Notes: a model not told the origin generated them from the sequence alone. 64,000 bases of DNA from Actinomyces sp. 432 (GCF_009930875.1 NZ_CP025249.1:806001-870000), one strand, 5' to 3'. Shown: positions 52,785 through 62,052, numbered from the stretch's first letter. A program made the numbers and translations.

Positions 52785-53906
52785 GTGGCCACAGACTTCC
52801 CCGCCGAGATCGAGCAGCTCCGACACACCTACGCATCCGTCGTCGCCGTGACGGATCCTGAGGCGCTGCGTGAGCGTATCGCCGAGCTGTCCGAGCAGGC
52901 CGCCGCCCCCAACCTTTGGGACGACGCCGACGCCGCCCAGGCGGTCACCTCCGCTCTGTCGCACGCGCAGGCCGATCTCAAGCGCGTGCAGGCGCTGGGA
53001 GGGCGTATCGACGACCTGGAGACCATGGTGGAGATGGCGGGGGAGGAGTCCGGGGCGGACGCCGCGGAGCTGCTCGCCGAGGCCGAGCAGGACCTGGCCG
53101 GGGTGCGTAAGGACCTGTCCGACCTGGAGATCCGCACCCTGCTATCCGGCGAGTACGACCAGCGCGACGCCGTGGTCACCATCCGCTCCGGTGCGGGCGG
53201 TGTCGACGCCGCGGACTTCGCCGAGATGCTTCTGCGCATGTACACCCGCTGGGCCGAGCGGCACGACTACCAGGTCAAGGTGCTCAATACCTCCTACGCC
53301 GAGGAGGCGGGGCTGAAGTCCGTCACCTTCGAGGTGCATGCCCCTTACGCCTACGGCACGCTAAGCGTGGAGGGTGGAACTCACCGCCTGGTGCGCATCA
53401 GCCCCTTTGACAACCAGGGACGCCGCCAGACCTCCTTCGCTGCCGTGGAAGTGATCCCGTTGATCGAGTCCACCGACCACATCGACATCCCCGAGACGGA
53501 CATCCGCGTAGACGTCTTCCGCTCCTCCGGGCCCGGCGGCCAGTCCGTGAACACTACTGACTCCGCCGTGCGCATCACCCACCTGCCCACGGGGCTGGTG
53601 GTGTCCATGCAGGATGAGAAGTCCCAGATCCAGAACCGTGCCGCCGCCATGCGCGTGCTCCAGTCGCGCCTGCTGCTGCTCAAGCAGCAGGAGGAGGACG
53701 CCAGGAAGAAGGAGCTGGCGGGCGACGTCAAGGCCTCCTGGGGCGACCAGATGCGCTCCTACGTGCTCAACCCCTACCAGATGGTCAAGGACCTGCGCAC
53801 CAGCTACGAGGTCGGCAACCCCGACTCCGTGTTCGACGGCGACATCGACGGATTCATCGACGCCGGCATCCGCTGGCGCAAGCAGCAGGAGCAGGCCGCA
53901 GAGTAA
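52785..53906 (+). CDS. prfB: Peptide chain release factor 2
   Basis: 373-residue class I release factor recognising UGA and UAA. It has the RF2 tripeptide SPF in [10 protein letters not shown] and the catalytic GGQ in [14 protein letters not shown]. The reading frame is continuous, so the autoregulatory frameshift of enterobacterial prfB is absent. GTG at 52785 is the start by homology; a -10-like TAGACT (52772-52777) lies 7 nt upstream and no ribosome site is seen. It is followed by a toxin-antitoxin pair on the opposite strand instead of the ftsEX genes common in Actinobacteria. Confidence 0.95.
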   Translation: MATDFPAEIEQLRHTYASVVAVTDPEALRERIAELSEQAAAPNLWDDADAAQAVTSALSHAQADLKRVQALGGRIDDLETMVEMAGEESGADAAELLAEAEQDLAGVRKDLSDLEIRTLLSGEYDQRDAVVTIRSGAGGVDAADFAEMLLRMYTRWAERHDYQVKVLNTSYAEEAGLKSVTFEVHAPYAYGTLSVEGGTHRLVRISPFDNQGRRQTSFAAVEVIPLIESTDHIDIPETDIRVDVFRSSGPGGQSVNTTDSAVRITHLPTGLVVSMQDEKSQIQNRAAAMRVLQSRLLLLKQQEEDARKKELAGDVKASWGDQMRSYVLNPYQMVKDLRTSYEVGNPDSVFDGDIDGFIDAGIRWRKQQEQAAE

Positions 53907-53952
53907 ATCCGCACGGGTTTCCGGCCCGTTCGTGCTGAGCGGAGCGGCCCGG

Positions 53953-54216
53953 TCAGCGGTAAACGTCGCGGCGGTGTCCGAGTGTGACCACAACGACGAC
54001 GAGTCGGCCGTCGTCGATCGTGTAGATGATGCTGTATCTGCCCGAATCTCCCACGCGTACCCGCCAGGCGGGACGGCCTTTGAGAAGGCGGCATCCGGGA
54101 GGGCGCGGGTCGGTGGCAAGCAGGGCGATCGCCCCCTGGATCCGGCGTTGATCCCGCTTGTCGATGCGACGCAGGGCTTTGAGCGCCGCGGGGCGCACCT
54201 CAATCTCGTAGCGCAT
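53953..54216 (-). CDS. relE: RelE/ParE-superfamily toxin
   Basis: 87-residue toxin of a type II pair. It shows the RelE-type pattern: VRPAALKALRRIDKRDQRRI helix, LLKGRPAWRVRVGDSGRYSIIYTI strands and the C-terminal GHRRDVYR. These keep the basic and Tyr residues linked to ribosome-dependent mRNA cleavage in relatives. It starts 14 bp after the antitoxin stop. Very similar in layout to M. tuberculosis RelBE. Confidence 0.88.
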   Translation of the reverse strand: MRYEIEVRPAALKALRRIDKRDQRRIQGAIALLATDPRPPGCRLLKGRPAWRVRVGDSGRYSIIYTIDDGRLVVVVVTLGHRRDVYR

Positions 54217-54230
54217 GGGTGGGCGTTTGC

Positions 54231-54479
54231 CTAGTCGAGCCCGAGGTCGGCCTTGACCTCATCCCAGGGAATGTTGGGGCCTTCCTCGCTCATCGCCGCG
54301 TCGTAGGCGGCGATGTCCTCCTGGTCCTCGAGTGCCTCAAGCATGCGTTCATAGGCCGCTGGGCTGATGAGAACGGCTTCGGTTCGGCCCCGCTTGGTCA
54401 GGAAGACGGCGCCTTCGCGGGCATCGTCCACAATCGCCGGGAGCTCTGCACGGGCGCGGGACATGGTGACGACAGTCAT
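54231..54479 (-). CDS. relB: Phd/YefM-family antitoxin
   Basis: 82-residue antitoxin. The N-terminal DNA-binding Phd/YefM fold reads MTVVTMSRARAELPAIVDDA then VFLTKRGRTEAVLISPAAYE. The acidic C-terminal tail (about 55-82) wraps the toxin. It precedes the toxin gene in the operon and would repress its own promoter. Two ATGTACAT palindromes stand at its start codon. Confidence 0.9.
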   Translation of the reverse strand: MTVVTMSRARAELPAIVDDAREGAVFLTKRGRTEAVLISPAAYERMLEALEDQEDIAAYDAAMSEEGPNIPWDEVKADLGLD

Positions 54480-54485
54480 GCTTCA

Positions 54486-54514
54486 ATGTACATCTCGCTC
54501 GATGAAATGTACAT
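54486..54514 (-). promoter_or_regulatory. Autoregulatory operator of the toxin-antitoxin operon
   Basis: ATGTACAT occurs at 54486-54493 and again at 54507-54514, centres 21 bp apart, just upstream of the antitoxin ATG. The core TGTACA equals the core reported for YefM operators, fitting the YefM-type antitoxin. Confidence 0.7.
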
Positions 54515-54699
54515 AGAGGTTGTCGGCTCTTCGGGACTGATGTGCGTTGGGCGTGCGGATGAGTCTTAGCGTGATGCAAGAGACGGTGCGTAGTTCGAGG
54601 ATGTCGTCCGAGACGTGGGAGGTAGCAGCACTGACGTCGACGTCCGGGGCGGTCACGCCCGTGCGCGCCAAGCAGACACGCCCCGGCCCACGAGAGTCC

Positions 54700-55745
54700 T
54701 CAGGCGTATGAGGCAGTGATCCGCCTGGACGCGGCGTCGACGGTGAGTGCGCCGCCGTGGGGGAGGATCCACTGGGGCCGGGTGTGCCCGAATGGGATTC
54801 CAGTGCACACCGGTGCCGCTGTGTTGTAGTGCCTGATGACCTCAAGTGCACTCTGAGCCTGTTCACGGCGATATCGAGCGCGTGCCTCCGCGTCGCTGGG
54901 TGTCTGAAAACTGGATGCGGGCGGTCGCGCCAGCAGGATGGCTGCTGCGGCTTCAAGCACTCCTCGTTCCCCAAGGAGCGCAGCATGCCCGCCACCAGTT
55001 CCCGACTCGGCAGTAGTTCGGAGGTCTCTAGCATCAGCACACAGCCATCGAGGGCACTGGCATCGGCCTGGATGCGCCCTGCGGCAAGCCCAAGCACCAG
55101 CATCTCCAAGCAACCGCCCCAGCCGGGCCCACTGACTACCGTGGCCGGCCCGTCCCACAGCCATGAATCGGTCCGCTCACGGGCCCCGTATTCGGTCAGC
55201 GCTCGCGGGTCGGCCCAGTCCTTGCCGAAGTCTTCCGAGTATCCCGGCTCGGTGATCTCCAGTGACTCACCCGTCAACAGTGCGGCGCGCAGCGAGGCGC
55301 GGTGAATGGCGTCCACATCTGGCCCGGGCCCCAGGTGAACCTGGGTGGCGCCGCCGTGGAAGCTGCACACACCGTGCGACCACAGCCAGTGGTGAAGGTT
55401 GGTGTTGTCGCTGTAACCGAGTACCGGCTTGGGGTCGCGCAGGAGCGGCTCGGCATCGAGGAGTGGCAGGACCGTCATCTCGTCGTCGCCGCCCGCGGTG
55501 GCGATGATTGCGCGGATGCTCGGATCGGCGAAGGCGGCATTCAGATCGTCGGCGCGTTCGCGCGCCGTCGCTCCGAGACGGCGGGTAGTGGGGAACTCCA
55601 CCGGCACTAGGCCGGTTATGGCGCGAAGCCGCTCCAACGCCTGCTCATGAACGGCGGGCCCGATCGCGGGCGCGGCCAGCGACGGCGACAGCACCGCGAT
55701 CTTGTCGCCCGCTTCGGCCTTCCGGGGCTGAGTCAACGAATCCAT
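54700..55745 (-). pseudogene. LD-carboxypeptidase (S66 family), frameshifted
   Basis: Serine peptidase of the LdcA/MccF family that trims muropeptides or detoxifies peptide-nucleotide antibiotics, 348 residues if repaired. It has GDKIAVLSPSLAAPA at the start, the nucleophile region KPVLGYSDNTNLHHWL, FHGGATQVHLG, and GGCLEMLVLGL. The C-terminal part lies in another frame with PFGHTRPQWILPHGG. The break is at a C4 run on the plus strand (54969-54972). One added base joins MLRSLG to ERGVLEAAAAILLARP. The wrong frame otherwise runs to 54483. Homopolymer error is likely. Confidence 0.83.
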
Positions 55746-55889
55746 GCCTTTGAACCATACGCTGACGGGTACAGGATGGTAAAGGGTCTTGGGGAGTACC
55801 CGTACAGATCCCTGAATCCGTGGCGTGTCGGCCCTGGTTAACGGTGCTGGCTCTGGTGTCTGTTACCCGCGCCACTTAACGTGATCGAT

Positions 55890-56830
55890 ATGAGCGCACG
55901 CGAGATCATCGGGGCACGAGTCAAAACAGATGCGGAGTCGGAGGCGCGTGCCAGGCGGCCGGGTATGCGCGGCGCCGTGCTGCGGGTAGCGATTGCCATC
56001 GCGGTTACGCTGCTTAGCGCCACGGTGCCGGTGCTCGTCATGGCCATACCGGGAGTAGGGAGGCTGCTGGACGGAAAGATCTTCGGCTGGGGGACGGCGG
56101 GACTACTGGTGGTCTGCCTGGCCGCCCTCGCAATCATGTCCACGGCGACCCTCTGCGCGTTCATATGCACTCGGCTGCTGATCACCCGCTTGGACCATGC
56201 GAGTCCCGTCGGCCTGGCAATGCGCCCGAGCCCGCGTGCGCTGGCCTGGTGCGTCGGCATGATCGCCGTCGCCTTTGCGGTTATGCCGATGGCCGGGGCC
56301 GTAGACGAAGCGCTCGGCATCGCCCGGAAGGAGCCTGTCATGCCGGGTGACACGTGGTGGTCAGCGATCCTGATTCAGGTTGCCCTGGGGTTCTTATTGC
56401 AGGGGATCCCCGAAGAACTGGTGTGGCGGGGATGGCTGTTCCGCTCTCTGGGCTCCACCCGGGTGGCGGCCGTTGTGACGGTTCTTGCCTTCACCGTCAT
56501 GCATCTGGTCTCCCAAGGGGGTCAGGAGGGATGGGGTGAGCGTGTCATCTACCTGGCATGCCATTCGGCTTCGGGGCTGCCGCTATGGCGGCCCGCTGGG
56601 TCTCAGGCTCGACCTGGGCGGCCGTGGGCGTGCACGGTGGATTCCACCTGTCCAACCTATTGGCGGTGAGCACCGGCGTCCCGGTGGACGAGCCGGTCAC
56701 CTGGGTTGTCATAGGCTGCTTGTGGCTCGTTGCTGGAGTGGTTGTGGTGCTGCTTCACAAGATGCGCACCCGCCGGCCCCGCACATCTGCCCGGAGCATC
56801 TACGGCGTCAGTCAACCACGACACCCCTGA
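55890..56830 (+). pseudogene. CPBP-family intramembrane metalloprotease, frameshifted
   Basis: Multi-helix membrane protein of the CAAX protease/bacteriocin-processing family, about 313 residues if repaired. It has EELVWRGWLFRSLG (EExxxR motif), then TVMHLVSQGG with the first His. The last part, in another frame, has GFGAAAMAARW and VHGGFHLSNLL with the second conserved His. The change lies near 56552-56560 where one base is missing (CTGGCATGCC), not in a G run, unlike the other broken genes here. TAACGT ends 7 nt before the ATG at 55890. Substrate unknown. Confidence 0.75.
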
Positions 56831-57102
56831 GCCGGAAGCGCCGTAAGCGTGCTGCGTTAACGCGGGATACCGGCTCATTGGGCTCGTGGGTGTGCTGGGC
56901 GGGTTGTGTGGGTATTCGCAGCGGCGTGGAGGTGAGTGCATGGCGTCACGGGCTTGCGCCGTCGTCGTCGGCCCGCCGCTCCCGTAGGCTGGGAGGTGGT
57001 GCGCGCCGACGACGTGAGCCGCACCCCGGCGCGGCCGGGGGAGCGTCGTCGTCGGGGCACGAGCGAATCCGAGCAACCCCTTTCGAAAGGCGTATCAGAC
57101 CT

Positions 57103-58785
57103 GTGGCTGAATTCATCTACCAGATGATCAAGGCGCGCAAGGCGCACGGTGACAAGGTCATCCTGGATGACGTCACCATGGCTTTCCTCCCGGGAGCCAA
57201 GATCGGCATGGTCGGCCCCAACGGCGCCGGCAAGTCCTCGATCCTGAAGATCATGGCTGGCATCGACCAGCCTTCCAACGGCGAGGCCCGGCTGTCGCCG
57301 GGCTACAGCGTCGGCATCCTGCTGCAGGAGCCGCCGCTGAACGAGGAAAAGACCGTGCTTGGCAACGTTGAGGAGGGTGTGGCCGAGCTCAAGGGCAAGC
57401 TTGACCGGTTCAACGAGATCTCCGCCGCCATGGCCGATCCCGACGCCGACTTCGACACCCTCATGGCGGAGATGGGCACCCTGCAGGACCAGCTCGACGC
57501 CGCAAACGCATGGGACCTGGACTCCCAGCTGGAGCAGGCCATGGACGCCCTGCGCTGCCCACCGCCGGACGCCGAGGTCAAGAACCTCTCCGGTGGTGAG
57601 CGCCGCCGGGTGGCCCTGTGCAAGCTGCTGCTGGAGGCACCCGACCTGCTACTGCTGGATGAGCCCACCAACCACCTCGACGCCGAGTCCGTCCTTTGGC
57701 TCGAGCAGCACCTGAAGACCTACAAGGGTGCTGTAATCGCCGTCACCCACGACCGGTACTTCCTGGACCACGTGGCCGAGTGGATCGCCGAGGTCGACCG
57801 CGGTCACCTCTACCCCTACGAGGGCAACTACTCCACCTACCTGGAGACCAAGGAGAAGCGCCTGGAGATCCAGGGCAAGAAGGACGCCAAGCTTGCCAAG
57901 CGTCTGAAGGACGAGCTGGAGTGGGTGCGCTCCTCCGCGCGCGGGCGCCAGGCCAAGTCCAAGGCACGTCTGGCCCGCTACGAGGAGATGGCCGCGGAGG
58001 CCGAGCGCACCCGCAAGCTCGACTTCGAGGAGATCCAGATCCCGCCGGGCCCGCGTCTGGGCAACCAGGTTCTGGAGGCCACCAACATCAAGAAGGGCTT
58101 CGACGGCCGCACCCTCATCGACAACCTGTCCTTCACGCTGCCGCGCAACGGCATCGTCGGCATCGTGGGTCCGAACGGGGTCGGTAAGACCACCCTGTTC
58201 AAGACGATCGTGGGCCTGGAGCCGCTCGACGGCGGGGAGCTCACGATCGGCAAGACGGTCAAGCTGTCGTACGTGGACCAGAACCGTGCCGGCATCGACC
58301 CGAAGAAGACTCTGTGGGAGGTTGTCTCTGACGGGCTGGACTATATTCAGGTCGGCCAGGTGGAGATGCCCTCACGTGCCTACGTGGCCTCCTTCGGTTT
58401 CAAGGGCGCAGACCAGCAGAAGCCGGCCGGTGTGCTGTCCGGCGGTGAGCGCAACCGCCTGAACCTTGCGCTCACCCTGAAGCAGGGAGGAAACCTGATC
58501 CTACTGGACGAGCCCACCAACGACCTCGACGTTGAGACGCTGTCCTCCCTGGAGAACGCGCTGCTGAACTTCGCGGGCTGCTCGGTGGTCATCACCCACG
58601 ACCGCTGGTTCCTGGACCGCGTGGCCACGCACATCCTGGCCTGGGAGGGCACGGAGGAGAATCCGGCCTCCTGGTACTGGTTCGAGGGGAACTTCGCCTC
58701 CTACGAGGAGAACAAGGTTCAGCGCCTGGGCGCCGAGGCCGCCCGCCCCCACCGCGTCACCTATAGGAAGCTCACGCGCGACTGA
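57103..58785 (+). CDS. ettA: Energy-dependent translational throttle protein EttA (ABC-F)
   Basis: 560-residue ABC-F protein that binds the ribosomal E site and gates elongation. It has two ATPase domains: Walker A GPNGAGKSS (about 35-43) and GPNGVGKTT (about 355-363), signatures LSGGERRRVALC and LSGGERNRLNLA, and Walker B LLLLDEPTNHLD and LILLDEPTNDLD. The linker and arm regions are of EttA length. GTG at 57103 is fixed by homology (VAEFIYQMIKARKAHGD); upstream frame sequence is not conserved. The last codons lie within a 61-bp sequence repeated downstream. Confidence 0.93.
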   Translation: MAEFIYQMIKARKAHGDKVILDDVTMAFLPGAKIGMVGPNGAGKSSILKIMAGIDQPSNGEARLSPGYSVGILLQEPPLNEEKTVLGNVEEGVAELKGKLDRFNEISAAMADPDADFDTLMAEMGTLQDQLDAANAWDLDSQLEQAMDALRCPPPDAEVKNLSGGERRRVALCKLLLEAPDLLLLDEPTNHLDAESVLWLEQHLKTYKGAVIAVTHDRYFLDHVAEWIAEVDRGHLYPYEGNYSTYLETKEKRLEIQGKKDAKLAKRLKDELEWVRSSARGRQAKSKARLARYEEMAAEAERTRKLDFEEIQIPPGPRLGNQVLEATNIKKGFDGRTLIDNLSFTLPRNGIVGIVGPNGVGKTTLFKTIVGLEPLDGGELTIGKTVKLSYVDQNRAGIDPKKTLWEVVSDGLDYIQVGQVEMPSRAYVASFGFKGADQQKPAGVLSGGERNRLNLALTLKQGGNLILLDEPTNDLDVETLSSLENALLNFAGCSVVITHDRWFLDRVATHILAWEGTEENPASWYWFEGNFASYEENKVQRLGAEAARPHRVTYRKLTRD

Positions 58786-58912
58786 GCCGAGCCAAGCCGA
58801 GCTTGCTCGAGCTTGCGAGGCGATGGAGTCGCGTTGGTCCCGTAGGGTGAACACGCGCGACTGAGGCGAGCCAAGCCGAGCTTGCTCGAGCTTGCGAGGC
58901 GATGGAGTCGCG
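58773..58912. repeat. Tandem 61-bp repeat spanning the ettA stop codon
   Basis: 58773-58833 and 58852-58912 are identical at 60 of 61 positions (difference at GAGCC/GAGGC), with a 79-bp period. The first copy includes the last codons and stop of ettA. Each copy contains GCGACT and AGTCGC ends and an inner CGAGC-TT-GCTCG inverted repeat, so both can fold as hairpins. Confidence 0.85.
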
Positions 58913-58988
58913 GTGCAGGACGCAGCGCGAACATCTGGCCTGCCCCCGGCCGTCTATTGCGACACTTTGTGCCCTGTTACGACGTTTT

Positions 58989-59027
58989 GCACCCTGGTGT
59001 GCGACGTTTTGCTGCACACCAGGGTGC
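58989..59027. terminator. 14-bp hairpin in the ettA/surface protein gap
   Basis: Arms 58989-59002 and 59014-59027 are perfectly complementary; the 11-nt loop carries a repeat unit (GACGTTTTG). Confidence 0.6.
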
Positions 59028-59129
59028 AAAGGTTCGTAGTAGACGCTCGTGAGGGAGGAAGGGGAGGGGAAGATGACCTGAGTCCGTCTCCGCCTTCCCG
59101 CATACCTTGGCGTCGACAACCCGACAAAA

Positions 59130-59170
59130 CGGGTGGGGCCACGGATCGAATCGATCCGTGGCCCCACCCG
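59130..59170 (-). terminator. Rho-independent terminator of the surface protein gene
   Basis: 20-bp complementary arms (59130-59149 and 59151-59170). On the minus strand the stem is followed by TTTTGTC, giving a real U tract. Confidence 0.8.
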
Positions 59171-59220
59171 TTCGCTGCTGCCGGTCTAGGTGCTAGGCCA
59201 GGCAAGCGGGATCAACTGGG

Positions 59221-60615
59221 TTACTCCCGAACGCGGGCGCGCTGCAGAGCGACCGCCCCTGCGATCAGCAGGGAGCCCGCGCCGAGGACAAGCACCAGGC
59301 TGTTGGCTCCGGTGCGTGCCAGCGAGGGGCGGGACGGCGTCGTAGCGGAGGCGGTTGCAGCAGGCGCGCTGGTCTTTCCGCTGGTCGCCTTGGCGGTCGC
59401 CGGGGCAGAGGGCGTGGTCGGGGCAGTGGCCTGTGCGCTCGGCGACTCGCTGGGGGGCGCGGCCTCCGTCGGTGTTGTCGACTCGGAAGGCGTAGGCGAC
59501 TCGGAAGGAGCCGGGGACTCGCTCGGAGTCGGGGACTCGGAGGGAGCCGGGGACTCGGAGGGAGCCGGGGACTCGGAGGGAGTCGGCGTCACCGGAACCG
59601 AGCCGTCTGCGGAGCCGCCGCCATCGCGACGAACCACGGTGGTCTCAGCATTGTGCGAGGTACCGGCGATGACCACAGAGGCGTCATCGGTCCAGGGGCC
59701 TGCTCCGGTGAACGTCATCGGCAGGATGATCCGGGCGAACTGGCCGGTCGGAATCACGATCGTGCCCGTGATGGTAGTGTCGTCGCAGCTAGTGACGGTC
59801 ACCTGGGCGCTGGAGCCTCCGGTGGGGTCACCCCACTCATTGCGGCCGGTGTAGGAGTAGGCGGAGGCTTCGCACGTGAAGGCCTGGCCGGCAGAGGTGA
59901 CGGTATCGGTCCACTCCGCCGTTACGGAAGCGGCTCCGCCCGCCATGTCCTCGGTGATGGTGGGGGTCTGAATCGTGACACTGCCCGGGCGGGTGCCGGA
60001 TTCGTCCGCTGCGGCTGCAGAACCGTACTTGCCCGCGGCGCGGGGCATCTCGGTGCAGTTCCCAACGCACTCCCCGACCGGAACTACAACCGTGGTCACC
60101 TTGCCATTTGTGTTGAAAGTAAGAGTCTCAGTAGTTGACGGCGTGATCGCACTTGTCAGGCGCGTGTCAATCCAGCCGGAGAGAGTGACATCCTGGTGGG
60201 ACTCGACGTACTCAGTCAGAGTAATCACCAGGCGGCCCGTGTCAGCGCCTTCGTCAGCGACGTACGTCATGGTTGCGGCGACGTCGCCTTCCTTGGTGCT
60301 GAGGTTCCAGGTGGTTCCGGAGTCGAAGCGGAGTTCTGCAGGCGTGCTGATCTCATAGGTCTGGCCGGCGCAGTGGCCTTCCTCAAGTGCGAGGTCAAAC
60401 TGCAGTTTTAGCATTTCCCAGGCGACCGCCGTGTTATCGGCGGACACGGGCTGATCATCCTTGAGAAGCGAGATGTCAGGGGTTTCGGAAGTCGCGGTGC
60501 AGCTGCCTTCAACAGCACTCGCCGTGGTGTGGAACGCCGCGGGGACGATCATCGCCAGGGCCAGTGCTCCCAGGGCAAGCACCGCAAGAAGACGTGAAGC
60601 TGCGCGAGCGCGCAT
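59221..60615 (-). CDS. Sortase-anchored surface protein with LARTG motif
   Basis: 464-residue cell-wall protein. A signal peptide (about 1-36, Ala cleavage) leads to an N-terminal all-beta region with several Cys pairs (GHCAGQ, GECVGNC and TCEAS/TSCDD). A second Thr-rich beta region is followed by a Pro/Ser/Glu repeat stalk of PSESPA/PSESPT units (about 345-395), an Ala/Thr stretch, LARTG (432-436), a hydrophobic helix and Arg-rich tail. LARTG is a variant of the LPXTG sortase site. AAAGGAG stands 5 nt before the ATG. No sortase gene is next to it, so a housekeeping sortase probably anchors it. Ligand unknown. Confidence 0.85.
   Translation of the reverse strand: MRARAASRLLAVLALGALALAMIVPAAFHTTASAVEGSCTATSETPDISLLKDDQPVSADNTAVAWEMLKLQFDLALEEGHCAGQTYEISTPAELRFDSGTTWNLSTKEGDVAATMTYVADEGADTGRLVITLTEYVESHQDVTLSGWIDTRLTSAITPSTTETLTFNTNGKVTTVVVPVGECVGNCTEMPRAAGKYGSAAAADESGTRPGSVTIQTPTITEDMAGGAASVTAEWTDTVTSAGQAFTCEASAYSYTGRNEWGDPTGGSSAQVTVTSCDDTTITGTIVIPTGQFARIILPMTFTGAGPWTDDASVVIAGTSHNAETTVVRRDGGGSADGSVPVTPTPSESPAPSESPAPSESPTPSESPAPSESPTPSESTTPTEAAPPSESPSAQATAPTTPSAPATAKATSGKTSAPAATASATTPSRPSLARTGANSLVLVLGAGSLLIAGAVALQRARVRE
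59472..59585 (-). repeat. 18-bp repeats encoding PSESP(A/T) stalk
   Basis: Near-identical 18-bp units, GACTCGGAGGGAGCCGGG and variants, repeat in tandem inside the surface protein gene. Such identical units can expand or contract and change stalk length. Confidence 0.75.
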
Positions 60616-61056
60616 GATGCTCCTTTCCTCAGGTGCGTGCGGGGTCTATTAGTAGTGGGACCGGCTGCCGCGGGAACTGCGTCACGCCCGACGTTTATAG
60701 CTGTGGGGCGAGTAATGGCGAGTCTCCGTGACGGCAGGTTTCAGTTGAGCATCATACCTGCGGGTGGAGGTGGAAGCCGGCGTTTCTGACAGGAAATGAG
60801 TTGTAGCCTGTTGCGTTTGTCACCGGAGTACTAACCAGTAAATTGCTAGGCTGCGCTATGCGACCGCCATTCAAGTGTGCGTCTCCCGTGACCGTGGCTG
60901 AAACCGGGCCTGCGCAGGCATGTCGCCGCGATGCTATGGGAATACCGCAGGACTGTGCAGCGCGCGCGGGACCGAAGTCTGTAAGCGATCCGCAAATGAG
61001 CGAAGAAGTCGGTAACAGGGGCACGACCGGCGCGCAGTGAGCGGGCGCGTGCGGCT
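60616..61056. other. Intergenic region upstream of the surface protein gene
   Basis: 441 bp between two minus-strand genes. It should contain the surface protein promoter and the end of the ptsI-tesB unit. No convincing gene; the long frames here lack homology. A slightly AT-richer part lies around 60770-60850. Confidence 0.4.
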
Positions 61057-62052
61057 TCAGGCGGTGGCGTCCGGGATCGGCCCGCCGTCGTCTCCTTCTG
61101 CTACACGAATCGCCCAGTCGCCGCTTCCGTGCGCCTCGGCGGTGGGGGTGCGGATCATGCCCTCCTGGGCGATGGAGGAGACCAGTCGGCCCGCGGAGTC
61201 GAACACCTCCGCGCGGGCCATCGAGCGTCCGCCCTGAGAAGTGGGGGAGTCCTGAACGAACAGCAGCCAGTCGCCGGCATCCACATCGCGGTGGAACCAC
61301 TGGGCGTGATCCAGGGTTGCCAGGCTCATGCCCTCACTGCGCCAGGACAATCCCTGACTACGCAGCGCCGGCTCCAGCATGACCTGGTCGCACATATAGG
61401 TCAGCAGCGCCCGATGCACCGTCTGAGTGGTGCTCGGTGGAAGTGCTCCGCGCGATCGCACCCACAGATGCTGCCGCCCCTGTACGCGCTTGCCCGGGCG
61501 CAGGTAGATGTTGCCTTCCACGTGCCTAATGTCGAAGGCTGTAGTGCGCCCCAGGAACTTTGCCACCGGGTGATCAATGGAGCGGAAGATCTCCAAGGCG
61601 CTGACCAAGTCATCCGGCCGCGGCACGTCGGGCGCCGCCAGCTGCACCTCTGTGCCCTCCTGCTGCTCCTGGAATGAGGCGACCATGGTCAGGATCGGCA
61701 CGCCGTCCTGTGTGGTGGTGGTGCGTCGCTGAGAGAACGAGCGGCCGTCGTGCATGCGCTCGACGTCGAATCGCAGTTGTTGCCCGGGCTTGCCGCCACG
61801 CATGAAGAAAGCATGCACCGAGTGGGGTTGGCGGGGACCATCACCGTCATCGACCATGGTGGCGGCCGCCGCGAGCAGGCCCTGGGCCACGACCTGCCCG
61901 CCGTAGATCCGTCCGGAGATCTGGGGGAGCGAGGAGCCGGTGAAGGCCTCAACCCCGTTCCCCGCGCCGGTCACCTCCTCCAAGGCGAGGATCCGCGTAA
62001 CGGAGCCAAGTGGTTCGGTGCTGGCGGGGGGAACGGGGTATGGCCGTGTCAA
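61057..62052 (-). CDS. tesB: Acyl-CoA thioesterase II
   Basis: Double hot-dog thioesterase that hydrolyses acyl-CoA to fatty acid and CoA, 331 residues. The first domain has GRIYGGQVVAQGLLAAAATM and HSVHAFFMRGG; the second has SLATLDHAQWFHRDVDAGDWLLF. The family's Asp and Gln catalytic residues appear to be present. The start is TTG at 62052, overlapping the ptsI stop (TTGA), supported by GGAGGAG 8 nt upstream and by homology. It is thus translationally coupled to PTS enzyme I, a pairing without an obvious metabolic reason. Confidence 0.87.
   Translation of the reverse strand: MTRPYPVPPASTEPLGSVTRILALEEVTGAGNGVEAFTGSSLPQISGRIYGGQVVAQGLLAAAATMVDDGDGPRQPHSVHAFFMRGGKPGQQLRFDVERMHDGRSFSQRRTTTTQDGVPILTMVASFQEQQEGTEVQLAAPDVPRPDDLVSALEIFRSIDHPVAKFLGRTTAFDIRHVEGNIYLRPGKRVQGRQHLWVRSRGALPPSTTQTVHRALLTYMCDQVMLEPALRSQGLSWRSEGMSLATLDHAQWFHRDVDAGDWLLFVQDSPTSQGGRSMARAEVFDSAGRLVSSIAQEGMIRTPTAEAHGSGDWAIRVAEGDDGGPIPDATA

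Larger units (their letters stand above)
58786..59220. other. Convergent intergenic region ettA/surface protein
   Basis: 435 bp without a gene. It holds the second copy of the 61-bp repeat, a short array of CGACRYTTTG units at 58960, 58980 and 59002, a 14-bp-stem hairpin, and the terminator of the surface protein gene. Confidence 0.5.

Noticed and set aside
52710..53906. Programmed +1 frameshift in release factor 2
   Set aside because: The coding frame is continuous from GTG to stop; no in-frame TGA or slippery site near the start.
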